Shown: positions 10,096-18,753, numbered from the stretch's first letter. The stretch: 64,000 bases of DNA from JALOLG01 sp963776935 (GCA_963776935.1 CAVZOP010000009.1:248001-312000); one strand, 5' to 3'. The notes: generated from the sequence alone by a model not told the origin. A program made the numbers and translations.

Positions 10096-11078
10096 TCGCC
10101 ACCATGATCGCAGGCGTCTTCGACGTTCTCGGCGATGTTCTCGGATCCGAGGCGATGTACAACTCGGCGATTCGCTTCGCAATCGTGCTGGCGTTCGTGG
10201 CCACCGGCGAGTGGGTTGCGGAACGCGCCGGCACGCTGAACATCTCGATCGAGGCGATGATGATCGGAGGCGCCTACACGGCCGGCGTGACGTACGCCCA
10301 GATCACGTCGAGCTCACCGTCGACCAGCCCGTCGATGGCGATGGCGGTGGGTCTCGTCGCGGCCACCACGGCGGGATTCATGGTGTCGTTGGTGCAGGCC
10401 AACCTCAGCCACCGGCTGTCGATCGACCAGTTCGTGGTGGGGCTCACGCTGAACCTGTTCGTGCTCGGCCTGGCGTTGTTCCTCGACAGCCGGTGGGAGG
10501 CGGTCACGAGTGTGGCCAAACCGACCCGGGTGCCATTGCTCAGCGACATCCCCCTCGTCGGCGACGCTCTGTTCGGTCAGCCCTGGCCGATGTACCTCAT
10601 CGTGCCGGTCGTGCCGTTGGCGTGGTGGCTGGTGTTCCACACCCGCTGGGGCCTCGAGATCCGCTCGGTCGGTGACAGCCCGCAGGCCGCCGACGTGTCT
10701 GGCATCACCGTGAACCGCCGCCGTCGCCAGGCGATCATGTTCGCCGGCCTGGCGTCGGGATTGGGTGGGGGAGTGCTGGTACTGGGGCAGATCTCGATCT
10801 CGGGCTACGAGACGGGGCACGTGGGGCTGAAGGGCATCATCGCCATCGCCGCCGTCATCTTCGGCGGATGGACGCTGCGGGGCACCATCATCGGGTGCCT
10901 GCTGTTCGGCTACTTCTTCGCCCTGCAGCAGACGCTCCCCGTGCTCGGCCACCGCATCAACGCCCAGTTGGCCGCCAGCCTTCCCTACGTCGTAGCGCTG
11001 GCGATCACGGCCGTGTTCGCCACCCGCAGCCGCCAGCCCCGCGCCCTGGCCCAGCCCTTCGTCCGCGGCCTCACCTGA
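10092..11078 (+). CDS. BMP-type ABC transporter permease 2
   Basis: Second permease subunit of the importer, 328 residues and intact. The GTG start at 10092 overlaps the stop of permease 1. The motif LNISIEAMMIGGAY near residue 55 matches the LNxxxEGxM pattern of this family, and about eight hydrophobic helices follow. With the lipoprotein, double ATPase and permease 1 it completes a BMP-type transporter. The stop lies inside a perfect 7-bp hairpin shared with the convergent aldo/keto reductase gene. Confidence 0.93.
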   Translation: MIATMIAGVFDVLGDVLGSEAMYNSAIRFAIVLAFVATGEWVAERAGTLNISIEAMMIGGAYTAGVTYAQITSSSPSTSPSMAMAVGLVAATTAGFMVSLVQANLSHRLSIDQFVVGLTLNLFVLGLALFLDSRWEAVTSVAKPTRVPLLSDIPLVGDALFGQPWPMYLIVPVVPLAWWLVFHTRWGLEIRSVGDSPQAADVSGITVNRRRRQAIMFAGLASGLGGGVLVLGQISISGYETGHVGLKGIIAIAAVIFGGWTLRGTIIGCLLFGYFFALQQTLPVLGHRINAQLAASLPYVVALAITAVFATRSRQPRALAQPFVRGLT

Positions 11079-11101
11079 CGCCGCGCCGGTTAGCCGGCGT
11101 C
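11077..11101. terminator. Hairpin shared by two convergent genes
   Basis: The arms GACGCCG (11077-11083) and CGGCGTC (11095-11101) are perfect complements around an 11-base loop. The hairpin overlaps the permease stop codon and covers the whole stop codon of the opposing aldo/keto reductase. There is no T-tract, so intrinsic termination is a guess based on position. Confidence 0.5.
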
Positions 11102-12091
11102 GGCGGGGTTGACGTTGTGGGCGGGGGCGACGATCCGGTCGATCGCGTCGCGGACGCCGTCGGGGAGGGTGAGGCCGCCTGTCAGGTGGGCGGTGAAGAT
11201 CAGGTCGTCGAGTTGGTCGAGCGTGCGCGGACCGATGATCGCGGCGGTGATCGTCGGGTCGTCGAGGACGAAGGCGAGCGCCAGCTGCTTCAGCGTGAGC
11301 CCGGCCTCGATGGCGACCTGACCCAACTGGTCGACCAATGCGTGCTTCTCGGCGCGGATGACCTCGTTGCCGTGGTCGAAGTGGTCGGGTTGGCGCAGCG
11401 CCCGCGACGCAGTGTCGTCGACGACGCCCTGGTACTTGCCGGTCAGCCACCCGCCGTTCAACGGCGCCCACACGATGACGCCGAGGTCGTGACGGCGGCA
11501 CGCCGGCAGCACCTCGCGCTCGATCCCGCGCGCCAGTGCCGAGTACGGCGGTTGCTCGCTCGTCGGTCGCGGCACGCCGAGCTCGTCGGCACGTTGCGTT
11601 GACCTCGTCGATCTGTGCCGCCGAGAACGTCGACGTCCCGATCGCGCCCACCTTGCCCGGCCGCGACGAGCTCGCCGAACGCGGCGAGCGTCTCGTCGAT
11701 CGGCGTGGCCGGGTCGGGTCGGTGCATCTGGTAGAGGTCGATGTGGTCGACCTGCAGCCGGCGCAGGCTGTCGTCGCAGGCCTGCGTGATCCAGCGCCGT
11801 GACAGACCGCTCCGCTGCGGGTCGTCGCCCATCGGGTTGCCCACCTTGGTCGCCAGCACCACCTGGTCGCGGCGGCCACGCAGGGCCTCGCCGAGGATCT
11901 CCTCGGACGTGCCGTCGTCGTACATGTCGGCCGTGTCGAACAGCGTGATGCCGGCGTCGAGCGCCCGGTCGACCATGCGATGGCACTCGTCGACGTCGGT
12001 GTTGCCCCAGCGGCCGAACATCATCGTGCCGAAGCGCGATCGTCGTGACCTCGACGCCGCTGTGCCCGAGGCGACGTGTCGGCAGGCTCAC
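11090..12091 (-). CDS. Aldo/keto reductase, three apparent frameshifts
   Basis: NADPH-dependent aldo/keto reductase. The family pattern is clear in pieces: LFDTADMYDDGTSEEILG (with the catalytic Asp/Tyr), the lysine region VVLATKVGNPMG, HIDLYQMHRPDP, GAIGTSTFSAAQIDEVN, and the C-terminal VIVWAPLNGGWLTGKYQG. Reading needs shifts near 12032, 11655 and 11595. All three restore conserved sequence, so one normal gene with consensus errors is likelier than a pseudogene, but three breaks in 1 kb leave some doubt. The GTG start at 12091 overlaps the SnoaL-like stop. It is the last gene of the VOC operon and may reduce a carbonyl product. Confidence 0.8.
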   Translation of the reverse strand: MSLPTRRLGHSGVEVTTIALRHDDVRPLGQHRRRRVPSHGRPGARRRHHAVRHGRHVRRRHVRGDPRRGPAWPPRPGGAGDQGGQPDGRRPAAERSVTALDHAGLRRQPAPAAGRPHRPLPDAPTRPGHADRRDARRVRRARRGRARWARSGRRRSRRHRSTRSTQRADELGVPRPTSEQPPYSALARGIEREVLPACRRHDLGVIVWAPLNGGWLTGKYQGVVDDTASRALRQPDHFDHGNEVIRAEKHALVDQLGQVAIEAGLTLKQLALAFVLDDPTITAAIIGPRTLDQLDDLIFTAHLTGGLTLPDGVRDAIDRIVAPAHNVNPADAG

Positions 12092-12465
12092 GCCAGCCCC
12101 GCCTGCTGCTGGAAGACGAGGCTGTCCCAGTAGTCGACGCGGTGCGCGATGAGTTCGTCCTCGACGCGGAACCGCATCACGCCGCGCACCGCGACGTCGC
12201 GGTCGTTGACAGTGGTGTGCAGCGTGTACGCGACCACCACGCGGTCGCCGTCGGCGACGACGTCCTCGACCTCGTAGCGCAGCCCTGGCATCGACGCGAG
12301 GAAGCCCGGCACCCGGTGGGCGTACTCGTCGCGGCCGACGCATCCGCTGCCCAGCGCCGCGGTGTGCTCGTTGACGAAGTCGTCGGTGACGTGGGCGACG
12401 ACGGCATCTGGGTCACCGGTGGCGAACGCCGCGAGGTAGGCGGTGCAGCGCTCGGCGGGCGTCAC
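12088..12465 (-). CDS. SnoaL-like (NTF2-fold) protein
   Basis: A 125-residue protein of the SnoaL/NTF2-like superfamily, which contains small isomerases, cyclases and ligand-binding proteins. Visible features are the N-terminal helix AERCTAYLAAFATGDPDAV, the middle part FVNEHTAALGSGCVGRDEY, and the C-terminal strand repeat (RVVVAYTLHTTV, MRFRVEDELIAHRVDYWD). The GTG start overlaps the upstream VOC stop by GTGA and its own stop overlaps the aldo/keto reductase start, so all four genes are translationally coupled. The reaction is unknown. Confidence 0.8.
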   Translation of the reverse strand: MTPAERCTAYLAAFATGDPDAVVAHVTDDFVNEHTAALGSGCVGRDEYAHRVPGFLASMPGLRYEVEDVVADGDRVVVAYTLHTTVNDRDVAVRGVMRFRVEDELIAHRVDYWDSLVFQQQAGLA

Positions 12466-12929
12466 CCGGCCACCGAACCCCAGACCTCCTGCGCCTTCTC
12501 GTACACGCCCTGGTCGTAGGAGAACTCGATCATGTTGCCGTCGGGATCGTTGAGGGCGCAGATGTAGCCGATCGGGTCGGGCATCTGCGTCGGCGGCCAC
12601 GACAGGCACCCGGCCTGCTCGCCGCGCGGGCGATCTCGTCGACCATCTCCTTGCTCGGCATCTCGATGCCGATGTGCGCGAACGGCGCCATGATCGGCTG
12701 CGGGCCCTTGTCCTGGTCGCGGAAGAAGCTGACGAGCACGAGGATGAACGGCTTGTCGCCCTGGTCCGGGTGGCCGAGCCAGGCACCCTCGCCGTCGGCG
12801 TCCTCGCGCCGATCGAGCAGCTCGAGCGGCGTGAACGTCTCGTACCACGTCGATCGTGCGGTCCATGTCGGTGCACGGCAGGGCGATGTGCGTCCAGCGC
12901 ACCGAGCCGCGGGCGCCGACGATCGTCAC
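12462..12929 (-). CDS. VOC family (glyoxalase/dioxygenase-like) protein, two apparent frameshifts
   Basis: Member of the vicinal oxygen chelate superfamily (glyoxalase I, extradiol dioxygenases, fosfomycin resistance). The start is GTG 12929. The first strand SVRWTHIALPCTDMDRTID carries the first metal His. One base later near 12848 the sequence continues WYETFTPLELLDRREDADG. Near 12626 it shifts again to reach CLSWPPTQMPDPIGYICALNDPDGNMIEFSYD, whose final Glu fits the last metal ligand. About 155 residues when repaired. Coupled to both neighbours by GTGA overlaps. A lyase, isomerase or dioxygenase role cannot be separated. Confidence 0.78.
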   Translation of the reverse strand: MTIVGARGSVRWTHIALPCTDMDRTIDVVRDVHAARAARSARGRRRRGCLARPPGPGRQAVHPRARQLLPRPGQGPAADHGAVRAHRHRDAEQGDGRRDRPRGEQAGCLSWPPTQMPDPIGYICALNDPDGNMIEFSYDQGVYEKAQEVWGSVAG

Positions 12930-13411
12930 TCACTGGTGTAGCCCTCCGGGATCACGGGGTCGGCGCCACCTTTGGTCCACAACACGACGGTCGTACCCCA
13001 CGGGTCCTCGAAGGCACCGTTGAACCCGTTGAACTCGGCCCAGTAGTGATGGCGCCAGAGCACCTTGGCACCGTGTTGCTCGGCACGGTCGAGGATGGCG
13101 TCCTCGGTGTCGTCGCCGACCAGGATCCAGATGCGGGGACCGCGGCCGCCGCGTGCGAGCTGACGTGGTTCGACTCCGGCCGGGTCGGGATGCGGCCGGC
13201 AGTTGGCGACGTCGGAGAAGCCGACGTGGAGGTTGCCGATCGGTGACGGCGAGCCGTCCTCGAGCGGGAAGTGGCCGCCCGGCACGCCGCGGTGGAACAC
13301 GCCGGTCGGCCGGCCCTCGACCTCCCACCCGAACACATCGTGGTAGAAGGCGGCACAGGCTTCGACGTCATCGGACGGGAAGTCGACGAAGATCAGCGTG
13401 TTCGGTTCCAC
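12926..13411 (-). CDS. VOC family protein, first gene of operon
   Basis: A 161-residue protein of the VOC/glyoxalase superfamily, intact. It opens with NTLIFVDFPSDDVEACAAFY and FGWEVEGR, the usual first beta-alpha-beta-beta-beta half, and ends with FNGAFEDPWGTTVVLWTK. I chose GTG 13411 over an earlier in-frame ATG because a TATGGT -10 hexamer ends 6 bases upstream of it, giving a leaderless message. A palindromic TGGTCTGACCA sits just upstream at the -35 region. It heads a four-gene overlapped operon (VOC, VOC, SnoaL-like, aldo/keto reductase). Confidence 0.82.
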   Translation of the reverse strand: MEPNTLIFVDFPSDDVEACAAFYHDVFGWEVEGRPTGVFHRGVPGGHFPLEDGSPSPIGNLHVGFSDVANCRPHPDPAGVEPRQLARGGRGPRIWILVGDDTEDAILDRAEQHGAKVLWRHHYWAEFNGFNGAFEDPWGTTVVLWTKGGADPVIPEGYTSE

Positions 13412-13417
13412 CTCGTC

Positions 13418-13449
13418 ACCATAGCAAAGATGGACTGATGGTCTGACCA
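13418..13449 (-). promoter_or_regulatory. Leaderless promoter with FadR/GntR-like operator
   Basis: On the minus strand a TATGGT -10 hexamer (13418-13423) ends 6 bases before the GTG at 13411. At 13439-13449 lies TGGTCTGACCA, a perfect 11-bp palindrome (TGGTC-T-GACCA) matching the TGGTCnGACCA core known for FadR-subfamily GntR regulators. It overlaps where the -35 box should be, so it would act as a repressor site. No GntR gene is in this window. Confidence 0.55.
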
Positions 13450-13489
13450 AGCGGCGGAGGCCGTGGTCTAGTCTCTGGCGGTGCGGTCT

Positions 13490-14893
13490 TCAGCGGCGCG
13501 CGGCCAGGAAGTGATCACGACGACGTGTCGCCTCGTCGCGGAGCGCATCGAGGTCGACGGTCACGCAGCTACCGTCGCGCACGACTTGGCGACCGGCGAT
13601 CAGCACGTCACGCACCGATCGTCCATCGCTCGCCCACATCAGCTGCAGCACGGGATCGGTGCTGGGTGGCACGAACTGCGGGCCGCGGCGATCGTGCACG
13701 ACGATGTCGGCTTGCTTGCCCACCTCGATCGAGCCGATCGTGTCGCCCTTCCCGATCGCCAGCGCGCCGCCGATCGTGGCCAGGGTCATGCCGTCGTGGG
13801 CCGTGAGGCCGAACGGATCGACGGCGCGATCGCGCGCCAGGCCGACGAACAGCGCCGCCGCCCGCAGGATGTCGACGGCGTCGCCTGCGTTCTCGGCGTC
13901 GCACCCGAGCGCCAACCGTCCGCCGCTGGCCAGCAACTCGGCGTGGCGCCCGGCGACCGTGAACCCCTGCGCCAACCGCAGGTATGCCCAGGGGCACGAG
14001 GCGACGGCCGTTTCGGTGCGCACCACGACGTCGAGCTCGTCGTCGTCGAGATGCACCGCGTGCGCCACGAGGACATGGGGACCGAGCACGCCGAGCCGGT
14101 CGAGATGGACGAACGGCCGGAGACCGGTGCGCTCGAGATAGCTGACGGCGTCAGCGCCATGTGGCGACATGTGGAACGTGAGCCCGACACCGCGCGCCTG
14201 CGCCAGCTCGCTCGCCCCGGCGACCAGATCGTCGCTCATCAGGTCGTGGCCGACGAGCGTCACCCAGCCTTCGACGAGGCCTCCGGTCGGCAACCGGTCG
14301 AGCAGGTCGCTGTGCCGCGCGAGCACCTCGGCGGCCGAGGCGCCGAAGGGCACTCCGTCGACGTCCCATCCCCACTGACCGATGGTCGTCCGCATCCCCA
14401 CCGCGCTGACTGCCGCGGCGACGCGGTCGGGGTGCGCCACGGTGCCCGCCTCGATGGTGCACGTGATGCCGTTGGTGACGGCCTCGATCGCCCCGAGCGT
14501 CGCCGACAACTCGTCGTCGTCGCCGGTGTGGGCGGCGTGCACGGGCACCGCCCAGCCGAAGATCGCGTCCTGCGAATCGATTGCATCGGGGATGCACGAG
14601 TGCACCAAGCGGTCACCTGTCAGATGCTGGTGGGCGTTCACGTAGCCGGGCGTCACCAGCGATCCGGCATCACCGATCACGCGCGCGCCGGGGTGCTGCG
14701 CCCGCAGTTGCGGCCACGAACCCACCGCAGCGACGACGTCGCCGCGCACAGCCACCGCTCCATCGCGCACCACCGTTCGGGCGCTGTCCATCGTCACCAC
14801 ATCGCCGCCGCGCACCAACACATCCGCCGGTGCGTCGATCTCCCGCGCTTCGTCCCCCTGCGGGTTGCGCTCAGCTCGTGCGCCGTGCACCAT
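13490..14893 (-). CDS. Amidohydrolase (TrzN/SsnA/guanine-deaminase-like)
   Basis: Metal-dependent hydrolase of the amidohydrolase superfamily, cyclic deaminase/chlorohydrolase branch, about 465 residues. Metal ligands are visible: the HxH pair in YVNAHQHLTGD, a His in HMSPHGAD, a His in LVAHAVHLDDDEL, and an Asp in ALGCDAENAGDAVDI. The N-terminal beta-sandwich starts DVLVRGGDVVTMDSARTVV. The true start is unclear: ATG 14893 is used, the ATG at 14914 would overlap the divergent Rieske start, and a downstream GTG just before LVRGGDV is also possible. Typical substrates are amino- or chloro-substituted N-heterocycles, which fits the BMP importer and Rieske enzymes nearby. Confidence 0.88.
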   Translation of the reverse strand: MVHGARAERNPQGDEAREIDAPADVLVRGGDVVTMDSARTVVRDGAVAVRGDVVAAVGSWPQLRAQHPGARVIGDAGSLVTPGYVNAHQHLTGDRLVHSCIPDAIDSQDAIFGWAVPVHAAHTGDDDELSATLGAIEAVTNGITCTIEAGTVAHPDRVAAAVSAVGMRTTIGQWGWDVDGVPFGASAAEVLARHSDLLDRLPTGGLVEGWVTLVGHDLMSDDLVAGASELAQARGVGLTFHMSPHGADAVSYLERTGLRPFVHLDRLGVLGPHVLVAHAVHLDDDELDVVVRTETAVASCPWAYLRLAQGFTVAGRHAELLASGGRLALGCDAENAGDAVDILRAAALFVGLARDRAVDPFGLTAHDGMTLATIGGALAIGKGDTIGSIEVGKQADIVVHDRRGPQFVPPSTDPVLQLMWASDGRSVRDVLIAGRQVVRDGSCVTVDLDALRDEATRRRDHFLAARR

Positions 14894-14912
14894 TCCGAGA
14901 GGTTGCCACACC

Positions 14913-16001
14913 ATGCCCTACAGCGGCCCTGAACCAGCGCCCTCCGACGCGTCGTCGAGGACAAGCGTCCTCTGCGCGAATCCGGTGTTGCGCGAGGCGT
15001 GGTACGCAGTCGCCCGCAGCGTCGAGGTCGGTGCAGCGCCGATGGCGGTCACGCTGCTGAACACGAACGTCGTGCTGTACCGCGCCGGCGACGGCGCGGT
15101 GGTTGCGGCGCCCGACCGGTGTCCGCATCGCGAGGCACCGTTGTCGAAAGGGACGATCGAGGACGGGTGCCTGGTGTGCTCGTACCACGGCTGGACGTTC
15201 GGCGACGAGGGCCGATGTGTCCGAGTTCCCTCGGCCGCCGAGCACGTACCTCCGCCGCCGCGGGCCCACCTCTCCACGTTCGGCTGCGCCGAGCGGTATG
15301 GCCTGGTGTGGGTGTGCCTCGGCAGCACTCCGGTCGACGGTCCCGACGGCATCCCCGTGATCGCTCACGAGCACGATCCGGCGTTCCGCCGCATCAACAC
15401 CCCGGTCGACGTGTGGCGGACCTCCGCCACGCGGATGACCGACAACTTCCTCGACATCACGCATTTCCCGTTCGTTCACGTCGGCACGTTCGGGCGGGCC
15501 CAGGACACGCGGGTGCCGAGGTTCGAGTTGGAGCCGCTCGACGACGGGTGGTTCGGCTACCGCTACGAGGTGCTGGCGAACAACGCCGACCTCGGCACGC
15601 TCGCCAGCGGCCAGGCGGCCGGCGTGGTCGAGCGGGCGATGAGCTCGGGCTTCCACCTGCCCTTCGACGTTCGCAGCACGATCAGCTACGGCAGCGGGCT
15701 CGAGCACATCCTGCTGCTGCTGTCGACGCCGGTCGACGACGTCACGTCGTACTTCACGTTCGTCGTGTGGCGCAACGACGACTTCTCCGTCTCGGCCGAG
15801 GAGATCATCCGCTTCGACCTGGCGATCGGGGCCGAGGACAAGCGGATGCTCGAACTGCTCGACGGCGTGCTGCCGCTCGATCAGACGACGCTCGTCAGCG
15901 TGCAGGCCGACAAGTGCTCGGTCGAGTGGCGGCGCCGGTTGATGGAATACATGTCGCGACCGACGGTCACCGCCAATGTGTCCGTCGAACGTGCCAAGTA
16001 G
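14913..16001 (+). CDS. Rieske non-heme iron oxygenase (VanA/PobA-like)
   Basis: A second, shorter Rieske oxygenase (362 residues) of the vanillate-demethylase/phthalate-dioxygenase type. The cluster ligands are in CPHREAPLSKG and CSYHGWTFG (near residues 70-90). The iron site is in DNFLDITHFPFVH, fitting NxxDxxHxxxxH. ATG 14913 is preceded by CCGAGAGG. It differs clearly from the Rieske gene at 4859, so the two are not recent duplicates. The LLM oxidoreductase follows after 3 bases. Enzymes of this type often remove O- or N-methyl groups; a reductase partner is not adjacent. Confidence 0.9.
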   Translation: MPYSGPEPAPSDASSRTSVLCANPVLREAWYAVARSVEVGAAPMAVTLLNTNVVLYRAGDGAVVAAPDRCPHREAPLSKGTIEDGCLVCSYHGWTFGDEGRCVRVPSAAEHVPPPPRAHLSTFGCAERYGLVWVCLGSTPVDGPDGIPVIAHEHDPAFRRINTPVDVWRTSATRMTDNFLDITHFPFVHVGTFGRAQDTRVPRFELEPLDDGWFGYRYEVLANNADLGTLASGQAAGVVERAMSSGFHLPFDVRSTISYGSGLEHILLLLSTPVDDVTSYFTFVVWRNDDFSVSAEEIIRFDLAIGAEDKRMLELLDGVLPLDQTTLVSVQADKCSVEWRRRLMEYMSRPTVTANVSVERAK

Positions 16002-16004
16002 AAC

Positions 16005-16979
16005 GTGGGCATGCTCGAGATCTCGTGTGCGCTGCCGCCGACGCCGGCGACCCCCGACCTGGTGCGGTATGCCGAGGAGCTCGGATATCTACGGGCGTGG
16101 ATCTACGACACGCCTCCGTTGCAACTCGACGTGTGGATGACCCTGGCGCTGGCGGCCGACCGTACGCAGCGGATCGGGCTCGGCCCGGGCGTGCTCGTGC
16201 CGAGCAACCGTCACGCGCTCACCACGGCGTCGGCGATCGCCCATCTCGAATCGCTGGCGGCGGGACGGACGGCGTACGCGTTCGGCACCGGCTTCACAGC
16301 CCGCCACGCGCTCGGGCAGCGGCCGCTCAGGTGGGCCGAGGTCGCCGAGTACGTCAGGACGGTCCGCTCGCTGTTGCGCGGTGAGACGGTCGAGATCGAT
16401 GGCGCCATGGTGGCGATGCTGCACGGGTCAGGGCAGGCGCCGGAGCGCCCGATCGAGCCACCGTTCCTCATCGGCGCAAGTGGCCCGAAGGGCGAAGCGG
16501 TCGCCCACGAGCTGGGCGGCGGCGTGATCGGCTCGAGCCCGATCGCAGGGTTCGACTGGTCGGTGTGGTTGGCGTTCGGCACGGTGCTCGACGACGGCGA
16601 GGATCCCGAGGGCGAGCGCGTGTTGCGATCGGCAGGCCCGGGTGCGGCGATCGCCTACCACGCGTCCTACCAGCGTCGGCGACCGGGCTTCGACGCGCTC
16701 CCGGATGCCGCGGCGTGGCGGGCGTCGATCGAGGCCGTCGACCCGGCGATCCGGCATCTCGAGAACCATCGCGGTCACCTCACCGCGCTCAACCGTCACG
16801 ACCGGGTGGTGATGACGGGACCGATCGCTGTCGAGGTGAGCCGCAGCGGCACGGCGGCCCATTGGCGCGAGCGCTTGGCGGCCGCGGCCGCAGCTGGGGC
16901 GACGGAGGTCGCGTTCCAGCCGGCGGGCGACGATCTCCGCCGCGAGCTGCGGGTCTTCATCGAGGCTGTGAACGCCTGA
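16005..16979 (+). CDS. LLM class luciferase-like, probably F420-dependent oxidoreductase
   Basis: Luciferase-like monooxygenase fold, 324 residues. Recognisable patterns are RIGLGPGVLVPSNRHALTTASAIAHLE, the AFGTGFTARHALGQRP region and IGASGPKGEAVAHELGGGVI, as in F420-dependent oxidoreductases of Actinobacteria. F420 rather than FMN is inferred from the likely lineage and the missing flavin reductase. The start is GTG 16005, or ATG 16011 as an alternative. It lies 3 bases after the Rieske gene and ends at a short hairpin. Confidence 0.85.
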   Translation: MGMLEISCALPPTPATPDLVRYAEELGYLRAWIYDTPPLQLDVWMTLALAADRTQRIGLGPGVLVPSNRHALTTASAIAHLESLAAGRTAYAFGTGFTARHALGQRPLRWAEVAEYVRTVRSLLRGETVEIDGAMVAMLHGSGQAPERPIEPPFLIGASGPKGEAVAHELGGGVIGSSPIAGFDWSVWLAFGTVLDDGEDPEGERVLRSAGPGAAIAYHASYQRRRPGFDALPDAAAWRASIEAVDPAIRHLENHRGHLTALNRHDRVVMTGPIAVEVSRSGTAAHWRERLAAAAAAGATEVAFQPAGDDLRRELRVFIEAVNA

Positions 16980-16980
16980 G

Positions 16981-16995
16981 CCGCAGACGCTGCGG
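16981..16995. terminator. Short hairpin after LLM gene
   Basis: CCGCAG-ACG-CTGCGG, 6-bp perfect arms with a 3-base loop, begins 2 bases after the stop at 16979 and lies between convergent genes. There is no T-tract. Confidence 0.45.
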
Positions 16996-17017
16996 ACCCG
17001 CTCGGTTCGCGGTGGAG

Positions 17018-17955
17018 TCACGGGTTGAACGGTTCGGACCCCTGCCATCCGGCGCGGGTTGCGCGATCGAGGACGGTCTCGAAGATCCGGGCGGTCGCGG
17101 CGTCGATCATGTGTCCGTCGACGCTCGCCGCACCCGAACCGGAGGCCCCCGCCTCGCGGACGGCGGCGATGACGCGTTCGGCCGTGGCGATCTCGTCGGC
17201 GGTGGGGGAGAAGACCTCGTTGGCGATCGCGATCTGGCTCGGGTGGATCGCCCACTTGCCGACGGCGCCGAGCGTGGCCGCCCACGTCGCGTCGGTGCGG
17301 TAGCCGTCGAGGTCGCGGAAGTTGGCGTTTGGCCCGTCGATCGCGTCGAGGCGGTTGGCGTGGGCGGCCACGATCATCCGGTTCCGGGCGTAGTGCCACA
17401 TGTCGCCGGGATAGTGCTCGGCCGACCCGCCGACGTGGTCGGCCCGGATCCCCTGGCTGGCGGACAGGTCGCCGACACCGAGGATGAGCGCTTCGAGGCG
17501 CGGGCAGCAGCCGGCGATCTCCTCGACCCGGGCGAGGGCCTCGGTCTCCTCTATCAGGATCTCGAGCCCGATCCGACCGGCGACGAGTCCGAGCTCGGCC
17601 TCCAACTGGTCGAGCAGCGTGTCGACGAACCAGATGTCGCGCGGCGCTTTGACCTTGGGGACGATGATGACGTCGATCGCTGCTCCAGCCCCGCTGACCA
17701 CATCGATGAGATCGTCGTGGCACCACACCGTGTCGACACTGTTGATCCGGACGGCGCGTGTCTTGGAGCCCCAGTCGAGTTGGTTCAGGGCGCCGACGAT
17801 CGCACCGCGGCTGGGACCTTGGCGTTGGGCGCCACGGCGTCCTCGAGATCGAGGAAGACCAGGTCCGCTTCGCTCGCCGCCGCCTTCGCCATCATCTTGT
17901 CGCTGGAGCCGGGTGTCGAGAGCTCGGAGCGGCGCAGGCGCATCGGTCGTGTCAT
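17018..17955 (-). CDS. CitE-like CoA-ester lyase (HpcH/HpaI family), apparent frameshift
   Basis: Cleaves or forms a beta-hydroxyacyl-CoA such as malyl-, beta-methylmalyl- or citramalyl-CoA. The start is ATG 17955 behind GGAGGAGATTCAC. The N-terminus reads RSELSTPGSSDKMMAKA and VFLDLEDAVAPNAK. Near 17814 the frame slips by one base and resumes at SRGAIVGALN. Family features follow: VRINSVDTVWCHDDL, IIVPKVKA, LEILIEETEAL, ILGVGDLSASQG and AIHPSQIAIANEVFSP. Repaired length is about 312 residues. The adjacent MaoC, SDR, acyl-CoA dehydrogenase and CoA ligase genes point to a C4-C5 dicarboxyl-CoA pathway. Confidence 0.87.
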
Positions 17956-17991
17956 GTGAATCTCCTCCGGTCACGTCGCATGGCGCGGCGG

Positions 17992-18753
17992 TCAGCCAAG
18001 GCTGCGACCGCCGTCGACGGGTAAGCAGGCGCCCGTGACGAACGCCGCCTCAGGCGAAGCGAGGTAGGCCACGGCGTCGGCCACGTCGGCCGGTTCGCAC
18101 AGCCGGCCGAGCGGCAGACCGGCGCGCATCGCCTCGGCCGCCTCGGCCGGCAGGCGCTCGCCGAAGGCGGCGACCATGAACGGCGTGTCGGCTGCGACCG
18201 GGAGCACCGCGTTCACGCGGACGGTGGGCGCCAGCTCGAGGGCGAGGTTGCGGGTGAACGCGATGACCGCCGCCTTGGACGCGCTGTAGACGGTGTTTCC
18301 GGGCCGGTGCGCGATGGCGGCAACGGACGAGATGTTCACGATCGCGCCCCCGCCGCCTCGCCGGAGGGCGGCGATCGCATGCTTCGAGCACAGGAACGTG
18401 CCCTTGACGTTGACGTCGAACACGAGGTCGTAGGCCTCCTCGGGGAGCTCGTCGAGTGGCGTGATGCGGTGGGTCAGCCCGGCGTTGTTGACGAGGACGT
18501 CGAGCGCACCGAAGTGCTCTTCGGCGAACGTCATCGTTTCGGCGACCGACGTTGCGTCCGTGACGTCGAGCCGGAATGGCACCGCCCGGTCGCCGGACGA
18601 CGCCGCGACCCGGCTGGCGGCATCGAAGTCGAGGTCGGCCACGACGACGCTGGCACCCTCCGCGCAGAGCCGTTCGGTGATGGCGGTTCCGAACGCTCCG
18701 GCGCCGCCGGTGACGACGGCCACGCGGCCCTCGAACCGGTGCGGATGGATCAC
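17992..18753 (-). CDS. Short-chain dehydrogenase/reductase
   Basis: Classical SDR, 253 residues. The cofactor motif is VVTGGAGAFGTAI (TGxxxGxG type), with an acidic Asp in VVVADLDFDAAS suggesting NAD preference. NNAG is present in VLVNNAGLTHR, and the catalytic residues are Ser in VNISSVAAIAH and YSASK. The start GTG 18753 overlaps the TetR stop by GTGA. It is likely a 3-hydroxyacyl-CoA or alcohol dehydrogenase in the same CoA-ester route as the MaoC and CitE-like genes. No break in frame is seen. Confidence 0.9.
   Translation of the reverse strand: MIHPHRFEGRVAVVTGGAGAFGTAITERLCAEGASVVVADLDFDAASRVAASSGDRAVPFRLDVTDATSVAETMTFAEEHFGALDVLVNNAGLTHRITPLDELPEEAYDLVFDVNVKGTFLCSKHAIAALRRGGGGAIVNISSVAAIAHRPGNTVYSASKAAVIAFTRNLALELAPTVRVNAVLPVAADTPFMVAAFGERLPAEAAEAMRAGLPLGRLCEPADVADAVAYLASPEAAFVTGACLPVDGGRSLG

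Noticed and set aside
14912..14914. ATG 14914 as start of the amidohydrolase
   Set aside because: It overlaps the start codon of the divergent Rieske gene, leaving no room for promoters; a later start is likelier.
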